Below, one piece after another: positions 6,428 through 11,604 of a stretch of DNA of 11,604 bases; position 1 is the first letter of the stretch, and the number at the start of each line of letters is the position of its first letter. The position numbers and the translations under genes are program-made. Below the pieces are notes generated by a model. The model did not search any database and was not told the DNA's origin. It saw only the letters and a program-made list of their open reading frames with translations. Source of the DNA: CAMFTQ01 sp051881615. GTDB lineage: Bacteria > Bacillota > Clostridia > Oscillospirales > Acutalibacteraceae. The stretch covers positions 1 to 11,604 of the forward strand of contig JBJEQF010000018.1 of the NCBI GenBank assembly GCA_051881615.1, in the 5' to 3' direction.

Positions 6428-9331
6428 TCAGTCCTCTATATCAAGGCTGTCGAGTCGTGTTTTCTTACGGCTGTGAAGCACCGAGAACAGCACGCCGCCG
6501 CCTGTTGCAAAACAGGCTAATGCAATAAGAGAGATGATTACTATGCGTGAGCTGTCGGGGGTGCCCTCAATCTGCTGACTGCCCGACAATGTCGGCGAAG
6601 CATAGCAATAGATGATGTTTGTTTCTGTATTGTCAAACTTACCGTAGGAATTAGTCGGTGTATTTGCCACGGTAAGACCGTCAAAGTAGCCCTGACCTAC
6701 TGTATATTCCTTGCCCTTTACACCGAAAATCGTCTGCTTGTCAAGGATTTTGCCGTTATCGTCCATATGGATAGTATTAACAGCACAGCTTTTGTCATCG
6801 GCAGGCTTTGCTTTTTTGTATTTGTACGTTACCGTGATATTTTCAGCCTTGAATTTTCCTGCGCCGTTTTCGGGCAGATTATCAAGGTCGAGTGCGTAGT
6901 TTTTGATTGACGGCAACGACGGCGTGAAGTACTGCTGTCCCTCACGGTTTGTCATTGTAATGTCATCGCAAAGGCTTTTTTCTGTTTCTGCGTCTACAAA
7001 TTTGAATGTAACGCTCGAGAAATTGCCCTCGTACTTTTTGCACTTGAAGGTGATATTCTTAACGCCGTCTGTAAATTTGCCGTTTACATCGCCGTTGACA
7101 GACAGAACGTCGTAATTCATAATGAACGAATTGCTCGGCTTTAACGAGTAGCTGTCGCCGCTTTTGCCTGTGATAACGTGTGTATTTACAAGCTCGTTTG
7201 TTGAGCTGTCATAGAACTTTGCAATCACAACGCCATCTTCGCTTTTATTTTTCAATGCGTTGAAGCCGTCCTTGTCGGCAAGGATAACTGCGCTGTGAGG
7301 TGCAACCTCGACAGTGCCGTTTGAGCCAACCTCACCAAGACTGCGAAGTCCAGCAAGGTCCTCGTTTGCAACAATAACCCAGCCTGACGGAAGGTTTTCG
7401 CCCTGGATTGTCACGCTTTCTTTATTGTCCGAGCCGTTTAAGATAACAGCCATCTGCTTAATGCCGTCAGAGCTTTTTGTATCTGCAAGCGTGTAGGCTA
7501 CTACGCCGCTTGGTACGTTTTCAAAATATCTGATGTTCTGCGCACTCTCGTTTGTGCTGTCTGTAAACGGTGCAAACGATTTTCTGATTTCGATAAGACC
7601 TCTGTAATATTCAAAAACATCGCTGTAGGTCGAAACGTTTTTCCAGTCAATCATATTAAGCTCGGGTGCAGACTTGTAGCTGTTTTCGTCGCCGTCCTTG
7701 CTTCTTGCAAGCTCCTCGCCTGCAAGTATAAACGCCATACCCTGTGACGTCATAACAGCAGCACCGTTTAGCTTGTTCATAGCAACGAGGTTTTCGTACC
7801 TCTTGCGGTAGTCGCTGTCCTTGCCGTAAACGGAGGAAACGAGCTTGTCGTAAAGCGTGTAGTTATCGTGGCAGGAGGAATACGTCACCGTCTGAGTAGG
7901 TGCTTTTGCCCAGCCTGACAGCGGATTTGACTGTCCCTCAATGCCGATTTTAAGGCTTGACTTTTTTGAGCCGTTCTGCAAAAAGCCGCCTTCTGTGGGA
8001 TTGAACACACTGCCCTTGAGTGCGTCACGCATAGTGTCGTTAAATGCGCCTATTCTCTCGTTTAAAAGCGACATATTGCTCTGATTTGCCATTTTTGTTC
8101 CCTTGTCGGCAGATGTGGGCATATTCCACGCTTCGCCGTACATCAGGATTTTTTCGCCGCCCTCGAGCTTGTCGAGTGCTGTGCGGACTGCGTTCATTGT
8201 GTCGACATCGTGAAGTCCCATAAGGTCAAAGCGGAAGCCGTCAATGTGATATTCTGTCGCCCAGTAAACAACGGAATCAACAATATATTTTCTCATCATC
8301 TTATGCTCTGAGGCTGTATCGTTGCCGCAGCCAGAGCCGTTTGACCACGTGCCGTCGCTGTTCATTCTGTGGTAGTAATTTGGAACTGTTCTGTAAAACC
8401 ACGAATTTTCGTTTTCGTAGGTGTGATTATACACAACGTCCATAATAACTCCGATGCCTGCATCGTGCAAAGCCTTAATCATCTGCTTGCACTCTTTTAT
8501 GCGCACGTTGCCGTCATACGGGTTTGAGGAATAACTGCCCTCGGGTACGTTGTAGTTTTTCGGGTCATAGCCCCAGTTATACTGCGTGTCAACGCCTGTT
8601 TCGTCAACAGAGCCGAAATCGTAGAACGGGTTAATCTGAACGTGGGTTATGCCGAGCTTTTTGAGATAATCAATGCCTGTTGACGGATTGCCCTCTACAC
8701 CGTCAAGCGTAGTGCCTGTTTCTGTAAAGGCGAGGTACTTGCCCCTGTTTTTTTCGCTTACTCCGCTTGATGAGGAATACGAGAAGTCCTTGACGTGAAC
8801 CTCCCAGATTATAGCGTCTGTCTGACTTTCGGCAAGCACATGCTTATCGTCCTGCCAGCCCTCGGGATTGGTGGAGCTAAGGTCTACAATCATACCTCTG
8901 TTGCCGTTGGCACCCGCCGCCTTTGCGTAGATATCAACAGTCTGATACTGATTTTTGCCGTCATTTACAATGTAGGTGTAATATTTGTTTTTAAGGTCGC
9001 CGTTGATTTTAACCGACCATACGCCTGTTTTTTCGTCATACACCATAGGCGTAGTTGAAATATTTTTTGCGCCCTTTTCGTTGTCTGTGCCTGTTGCATA
9101 CAAGGCAACGCTGATAAGCTTTGCAGACGGCGACCAGACCTTGAAGGTTGTAGATTTTTTTGAATACGTTGCGCCTAAATCATTACCGGAATAAACAGTT
9201 TTATCGTATTTTGCCGATAATGCCTGATAATCAACGGTATTTTTATTTTCTGCCGCATCTGCCGAAAAACACATCATATTAAGTGACATCATAGCAATCA
9301 TCGCTCCTGCCAATAATTTTTTAAAATGCAC
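6428..9331 (-). CDS. pulA: Cell-surface type I pullulanase with C-terminal membrane anchor
   Basis: The 967-aa extracellular debranching enzyme is paralogous to the dockerin-bearing pullulanase that follows it. Order: signal peptide (1 to about 27, SADAA-E), CBM48-like domain (about 46-122), GH13_14 catalytic barrel (about 170-590) and beta domain to about 690. Three MucBP-like repeats follow (about 700-767, 772-838, 849-911), then a hydrophobic helix (about 929-950) and a short basic tail HSRKKTRLDSLDIED. YNWGYDP is at 251-257. Catalytic residues: D298 in MDVVYNH, nucleophile D369, acid E400 in YGEAW, and D489 in HDN. There is no LPXTG-type sortase motif before the helix, so a plain transmembrane anchor is more likely. 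The start is GTG, supported by GGAGGA 6 nt upstream. A dockerin and CBM26-like module are absent. Promoter-like sequences lie about 95-110 bp upstream. Confidence 0.93.
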   Translation of the reverse strand: MHFKKLLAGAMIAMMSLNMMCFSADAAENKNTVDYQALSAKYDKTVYSGNDLGATYSKKSTTFKVWSPSAKLISVALYATGTDNEKGAKNISTTPMVYDEKTGVWSVKINGDLKNKYYTYIVNDGKNQYQTVDIYAKAAGANGNRGMIVDLSSTNPEGWQDDKHVLAESQTDAIIWEVHVKDFSYSSSSGVSEKNRGKYLAFTETGTTLDGVEGNPSTGIDYLKKLGITHVQINPFYDFGSVDETGVDTQYNWGYDPKNYNVPEGSYSSNPYDGNVRIKECKQMIKALHDAGIGVIMDVVYNHTYENENSWFYRTVPNYYHRMNSDGTWSNGSGCGNDTASEHKMMRKYIVDSVVYWATEYHIDGFRFDLMGLHDVDTMNAVRTALDKLEGGEKILMYGEAWNMPTSADKGTKMANQSNMSLLNERIGAFNDTMRDALKGSVFNPTEGGFLQNGSKKSSLKIGIEGQSNPLSGWAKAPTQTVTYSSCHDNYTLYDKLVSSVYGKDSDYRKRYENLVAMNKLNGAAVMTSQGMAFILAGEELARSKDGDENSYKSAPELNMIDWKNVSTYSDVFEYYRGLIEIRKSFAPFTDSTNESAQNIRYFENVPSGVVAYTLADTKSSDGIKQMAVILNGSDNKESVTIQGENLPSGWVIVANEDLAGLRSLGEVGSNGTVEVAPHSAVILADKDGFNALKNKSEDGVVIAKFYDSSTNELVNTHVITGKSGDSYSLKPSNSFIMNYDVLSVNGDVNGKFTDGVKNITFKCKKYEGNFSSVTFKFVDAETEKSLCDDITMTNREGQQYFTPSLPSIKNYALDLDNLPENGAGKFKAENITVTYKYKKAKPADDKSCAVNTIHMDDNGKILDKQTIFGVKGKEYTVGQGYFDGLTVANTPTNSYGKFDNTETNIIYCYASPTLSGSQQIEGTPDSSRIVIISLIALACFATGGGVLFSVLHSRKKTRLDSLDIED

Positions 9332-9337
9332 TGCGCT

Positions 9338-9343
9338 TCCTCC
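9338..9343 (-). promoter_or_regulatory. Ribosome binding site fixing a GTG start
   Basis: GGAGGA (plus-strand TCCTCC) lies 6 nt before GTG at 9331-9329. No ATG gives a comparable placement, so the first codon of the membrane-anchored pullulanase is GTG. Confidence 0.75.
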
Positions 9344-9369
9344 AATACATAAAAGAGATGACTAAGCAT

Positions 9370-9457
9370 CAGTTGAGTTTGTATTCTGACAACTGCAAAA
9401 GCAGGCAGATAATACAATTTTTAATATTATAACATATTATACACATTTATTTATCTG
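9370..9457 (-). promoter_or_regulatory. Putative promoter and leader of the pullulanase pair
   Basis: On the minus strand two TATAAT hexamers occur 4 nt apart (9436-9441 and 9426-9431) in an AT-rich stretch, but neither has a convincing -35 at 16-18 nt. They are flanked by a 7-bp inverted repeat, CAGATAA (9406-9412) and TTATCTG (9451-9457). Downstream, in the leader, CAGTTG (9370-9375) and CAACTG (9390-9395) form another inverted repeat. A regulated promoter is likely here given the preceding terminator, but the exact elements are uncertain. Confidence 0.45.
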
Positions 9458-9458
9458 T

Positions 9459-9488
9459 AAAAGAAATAAACCGTCAAAATGACGGTTT
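9459..9488 (-). terminator. Terminator of enolase
   Basis: AAACCGTCA (9468-9476) and TGACGGTTT (9480-9488) form a perfect 9-bp stem with a 3-nt loop, 6 bp past the enolase stop. On the minus strand ATTTCTTTT follows. Five T residues on the other side (9486-9490) mean it could also act in the plus direction. Confidence 0.7.
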
Positions 9489-9494
9489 TTGTTT

Positions 9495-10766
9495 CTATAA
9501 TTTTTCAAATGGGTTTGAGTATTCTGCTCTTTCCCGAAGCTCCTCTTCTATTCTTAAAAGCCTGTTGTATTTAGCCGTTCTGTCACAACGGCTGGGTGCG
9601 CCTGTTTTGATTTGTCCCGAGCAGACAGCCACCGCTAAATCGGCTATTACCGTATCCTCCGTTTCTCCGCTTCGGTGAGAAATCACTGCTGTGTAGCCTG
9701 CGTTATGCGCAGTTTTTATCGCCTGCATAGTTTCGGTCAGGGTGCCTATCTGATTTAATTTTATCAGAATTGAATTGCCTGCGCCCTTTGAAATCCCCTG
9801 TTGCAGACGTTCCTTGTTAGTTACAAATAAATCGTCACCGACAAGCTGAACTCTATCCCCTATTCTCTTTGTCATTGATGACCAGCCTTCAAAATCGTGT
9901 TCGCTCAGACCGTCCTCAACAGATACTATCGGATACTTCTCTACAAGACGTGTAATATAATCGGTAAGCTGTGCGCTTGTCATTTTTTCGTTTCGCTTCG
10001 GGAGTATATATTCGCCGTTTTCGTACCACTCTGAGGAAGCCATATCGAGTGCGATTTTGACAACGTCTGTTGAATAGCCTGCCTTTGAAATTGCTGTTAT
10101 TATAAGCTCGATTGCCTCCTCGTCAGTCGAAAGGTCGGGTGCAAAGCCGCCCTCGTCACCGACAGCCGTTGATTTATTCTGCGATTTTAATAATTTACCG
10201 AGCGTGTGGTATATCTCACAGCAAATCCTCAGTCCCTCTGAAAACGATTTTGCGCCGACAGGCATTATCATAAATTCCTGAATATCGACATTGTTTGATG
10301 CGTGAGCGCCGCCGTTTAAAATATTCATCATCGGCACAGGAAGCCTTGATGCAAACGCACCGCCGATATATCGGTAAAGCGGAATGGAAAGGTAAGCAGC
10401 AGCCGCCTTTGCTGTGGCAAGAGAAACAGCTAAAATTGCGTTAGCACCAAGCTTGCCCTTGTTGCTTGTGCCGTCCTTTTCAATCATAGCCATATCAATC
10501 TCATATTGATTAAGCACGCATCTGCCTGTAAGAAGCTCGTTGATTGCTGTGTTGATGTTGTGTACCGCCTTTTGTACGCCCTTGCCCATATAGCGCGAGC
10601 CACCGTCACGAAGCTCCACAGCCTCAAACTCTCCTGTTGACGCGCCTGACGGAACGCTTGCACCTCTGCTGATGCCGCATTCAAGTATCACCTGTGCCTC
10701 GACTGTCGGGTTTCCTCTTGAGTCAAGAACCTCTCTGCCGATTATCCTTTTAATACTGCAATCCAT
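9495..10766 (-). CDS. eno: Enolase (phosphopyruvate hydratase)
   Basis: The 423-aa cytosolic glycolytic enzyme interconverts 2-phosphoglycerate and phosphoenolpyruvate. It is full length for the bacterial family (about 430 aa). Recognisable motifs are DSRGNPTVE (15-23), VPSGASTGE (38-46) and GDEGGFAP (203-210) with acid/base E205. Mg ligands are D241 in LDMASSEW, E284 in VEDGLSEHD and D311 in GDDLFVTN. LIKLNQIGTLTET (334-346) has base K336, and SHRSGETEDT (363-372) and a standard C terminus follow. The ATG is preceded by an AGGAGG ribosome binding site. No glycolytic neighbour is present, so it appears to be monocistronic, ending at its own terminator. It is divergent from the LysM gene, sharing a 116-bp intergenic region. 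Regulation may involve the RBS-pairing inverted repeat in its leader. Confidence 0.97.
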   Translation of the reverse strand: MDCSIKRIIGREVLDSRGNPTVEAQVILECGISRGASVPSGASTGEFEAVELRDGGSRYMGKGVQKAVHNINTAINELLTGRCVLNQYEIDMAMIEKDGTSNKGKLGANAILAVSLATAKAAAAYLSIPLYRYIGGAFASRLPVPMMNILNGGAHASNNVDIQEFMIMPVGAKSFSEGLRICCEIYHTLGKLLKSQNKSTAVGDEGGFAPDLSTDEEAIELIITAISKAGYSTDVVKIALDMASSEWYENGEYILPKRNEKMTSAQLTDYITRLVEKYPIVSVEDGLSEHDFEGWSSMTKRIGDRVQLVGDDLFVTNKERLQQGISKGAGNSILIKLNQIGTLTETMQAIKTAHNAGYTAVISHRSGETEDTVIADLAVAVCSGQIKTGAPSRCDRTAKYNRLLRIEEELRERAEYSNPFEKL

Positions 10767-10774
10767 TGTTTTTC

Positions 10775-10811
10775 CTCCTGTTTTTTTATTTGTAAATATT
10801 TTGCACAGGAG
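10775..10811 (-). promoter_or_regulatory. Inverted repeat covering the enolase RBS
   Basis: In the enolase leader, CTCCTGT (plus-strand ACAGGAG, 10805-10811) is the exact complement of ACAGGAG (plus-strand CTCCTGT, 10775-10781), which contains most of the Shine-Dalgarno. The 7-bp stem has a 23-nt AU-rich loop. If formed, it would hide the ribosome binding site. The long loop makes it only moderately stable. I see no clear sigma-A promoter for either gene in this gap. Confidence 0.4.
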
Positions 10812-10850
10812 TTTTTTGATTATTCATCGGCAACAAAAGGTAATGACTGC

Positions 10851-10864
10851 ATATTATGTAATAT
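10851..10864. repeat. 14-nt palindrome before the LysM gene
   Basis: ATATTA (10851-10856) and TAATAT (10859-10864) are reverse complements around TG, ending 4 nt before the LysM ribosome binding site. It overlaps a TATTAT that could be a -10 element, though no good -35 lies 17 nt upstream. Such AT-only palindromes arise easily by chance. Confidence 0.3.
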
Positions 10865-10868
10865 CGGT

Positions 10869-10875
10869 AAGGAGG
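10869..10875 (+). promoter_or_regulatory. Ribosome binding site fixing a GTG start
   Basis: AAGGAGG (10869-10875) is 7 nt before GTG at 10883. This makes GTG the start of the LysM protein and gives a coding region that begins immediately before the first LysM domain. Confidence 0.8.
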
Positions 10876-10882
10876 ATTTAAA

Positions 10883-11191
10883 GTGGATACATTTTTATAT
10901 ACTGTAAGACCGGGCAACACATTATTTGCAATAGCGCAGTTTTTCGGAACAACGGTGCAGGAGCTGCAAATGCTCAACGGAATTAACGACCCGAATATGA
11001 TATATGCAGGGCAGGTATTAAAAATACCCGAATACAGAGTGACACCGAGCGTTTACGTTGTACGCCCCGGAGATACGCTGTGGAGTATATCAATGCGGTA
11101 CGGCACAACTGTGGAAAAGCTTCTGCAATACAACGCTTTGCAAAATCCGAATGTGATTTATCCGGGGCAAATCATAAGAATACCCCAGTAA
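10883..11191 (+). CDS. Small protein of two tandem LysM domains
   Basis: The 102-aa protein is almost entirely two LysM domains, residues 6-50 (YTVRPGNTLFAIAQFFGTT...AGQVLKIPE) and 58-102 (YVVRPGDTLWSISMRYGTT...PGQIIRIPQ), joined by a short linker. LysM binds N-acetylglucosamine-containing glycans such as peptidoglycan. There is no signal peptide, transmembrane segment or catalytic domain, so how it would reach the wall is unclear. Spore-coat or cortex-associated LysM proteins assembled from the mother cell are one possibility; release by lysis or non-classical export are others. These are inferences. The start is GTG with a strong ribosome binding site. It is divergent from enolase and followed 20 bp later by a hairpin terminator, so it is a single-gene unit. 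Confidence 0.9.
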   Translation: MDTFLYTVRPGNTLFAIAQFFGTTVQELQMLNGINDPNMIYAGQVLKIPEYRVTPSVYVVRPGDTLWSISMRYGTTVEKLLQYNALQNPNVIYPGQIIRIPQ

Positions 11192-11211
11192 AGCCCTTTA
11201 CAAGAACAAAA

Positions 11212-11250
11212 GCCTGCTGTGTTTAAAAAAGCTTAATTCACAGCAGGCAT
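11212..11250 (+). terminator. Terminator-like hairpin after the LysM gene
   Basis: GCCTGCTGTG (11212-11221) and CACAGCAGGC (11239-11248) form a perfect 10-bp GC-rich stem with a 17-nt loop, starting 20 bp after the stop codon. Only ATTATTC follows, so the U tract is poor, but no other terminator is visible. Confidence 0.6.
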
Positions 11251-11347
11251 TATTCATCATTCATTATTCATCATTCATTATTCATTCAAGTATTTTTTAA
11301 ATGAATAGTGAATAATGAAGTCGCTTCGCTGATGAATAATGAATAAT
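11249..11347. repeat. Long 26-bp hairpin of ATTCATTATTCATC units, right copy
   Basis: The left arm 11259-11284 (the unit ATTCATTATTCATC, then ATTCATTATTCA) is the exact reverse complement of 11309-11319 plus 11330-11344. The only interruption is the 10-nt bulge GTCGCTTCGC (11320-11329), and the loop is 24 nt. Ten further repeat bases (11249-11258) extend the left side. The same 26-nt left-arm string occurs at 287-312. The structure abuts the -35 of the next gene. It looks like a dispersed intergenic element rather than a simple terminator. Confidence 0.85.
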
Positions 11348-11375
11348 TGATTTTACTAATAGTTTCTGCTATAAT
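11347..11375 (+). promoter_or_regulatory. Promoter of the four-helix-bundle gene
   Basis: TTGATT (11347-11352), a 17-nt spacer and TATAAT (11370-11375) with an upstream TGC (11367-11369, extended -10) make a strong sigma-A-type promoter. Its -35 begins at the last base of the long inverted repeat. Confidence 0.75.
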
Positions 11376-11397
11376 AAAACAGAGGGCGATGTATAGA

Positions 11398-11604
11398 ATG
11401 AAAGAAAATTTACTCATTGATAAATCCATTGTTTTTGCTTCACGAATCGTAAAACTATATCAATATTTAGCAAAGAATAAAAAAGGGACAATAATATCAA
11501 AGCAAATCGTTCGTAGCGGTACAAGTATCGGTGCCAATATTAACGAAGCAAACTACGGTCAAAGCAAAGCTGATTTCATTTCTAAAATGCATATTGCGTT
11601 GAAA
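11398..11604 (+). CDS. Four-helix-bundle protein (S23/IVP-type, TIGR02436-like), 5' part
   Basis: The first 69 residues are in the window and the frame is open to the edge, so the gene is cut by the window, not broken. It begins MKENLLIDKSIVFASRIVKL. The middle SKQIVRSGTSIGANINEA (34-51) and GQSKADFISKMHIALK (54-69) are the typical core of the family found in 23S rRNA intervening sequences and as free-standing genes, related in fold to the Avd protein of diversity-generating retroelements. The role is unknown. The ribosome binding site AGAGGG (11381-11386) lies 11 nt before ATG 11398. An in-frame ATG at 11389 is only 2 nt from it and is less likely. It sits immediately after a strong promoter and the long inverted repeat, suggesting a repeat-associated unit. 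Confidence 0.85.
   Translation, partial: MKENLLIDKSIVFASRIVKLYQYLAKNKKGTIISKQIVRSGTSIGANINEANYGQSKADFISKMHIALK

Noticed and set aside
6903..7496. Plus-strand open frames opposite the MucBP-like and beta-domain region
   Set aside because: They are antisense shadows, with no start signals and no sequence features of their own.
8795..9194. Plus-strand open frames opposite the start of the membrane-anchored pullulanase
   Set aside because: They are antisense to a confidently identified signal peptide and CBM48-like domain and carry no recognisable domain.
9269..9281. Lipoprotein signal (Cys21 in the pullulanase signal peptides)
   Set aside because: Both signal peptides have Cys at position 21, but the preceding residues (NMM and SAF) do not fit a lipobox, while good signal peptidase I sites follow.
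11249..11347. CRISPR array suggested by repeated ATTCATTATTCATC units
   Set aside because: Units are adjacent or overlapping with no unique spacers of constant length. The second set is in inverted orientation, forming a hairpin.

Overview
The window looks like chromosome from a starch-degrading, low-to-middle GC Gram-positive gut anaerobe, most likely a Ruminococcus-type member of the Oscillospiraceae (Bacillota) of the Ruminococcus bromii kind. The evidence is two adjacent type I pullulanases, one with a calcium-binding dockerin and a C-terminal module resembling a starch-binding domain (an amylosome-style enzyme), strong AGGAGG ribosome binding sites, and oxygen-labile Fe-S proteins. The organism assignment is inference.

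Layout. Positions 1-448 hold no convincing gene. They carry a stack of hairpins, a transcription terminator from an upstream gene, an AT-rich ATTCATTATTCATC repeat, and then a clear promoter. Two plus-strand genes follow: a PurF-family phosphoribosyltransferase (449-1852) whose glutaminase active site appears to be erased, and a 23S rRNA m5U methyltransferase of the RlmD/RumA family (1918-3078). They are separated by 65 bp containing a perfect-length hairpin. Positions 3079-3285 are a convergent terminator region.

On the minus strand, reading from high to low coordinates, come enolase (10766-9495), its terminator, a promoter region, a membrane-anchored pullulanase (9331-6428) and, 61 bp further on, a dockerin-bearing secreted pullulanase (6366-3286). 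The two pullulanases share the same N-terminal and catalytic architecture and are evidently tandem duplicates. They differ at the C terminus: one ends in three MucBP-like repeats and a transmembrane helix, and the other in MucBP-like repeat, dockerin, MucBP-like repeat, and a CBM26-like module. Together they would debranch starch both at the cell surface and on a dockerin/cohesin complex. Enolase downstream in glycolysis may be a coincidental neighbour.

Divergent from enolase is a small two-LysM-domain protein (10883-11191, plus). It is followed by a terminator-like hairpin, a long 26-bp hairpin built of ATTCATTATTCATC units, and the start of a four-helix-bundle (S23/IVP-type) gene that runs off the window end. 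An exact 26-nt piece of this repeat also occurs at 287-312, so copies bracket nearly the whole window.

The most interesting items are the glutaminase-dead PurF paralogue, the pullulanase pair split between two cellular locations with an internal dockerin, and the repeat/four-helix-bundle unit at the right end. No phage, CRISPR array, tRNA or rRNA gene was seen.
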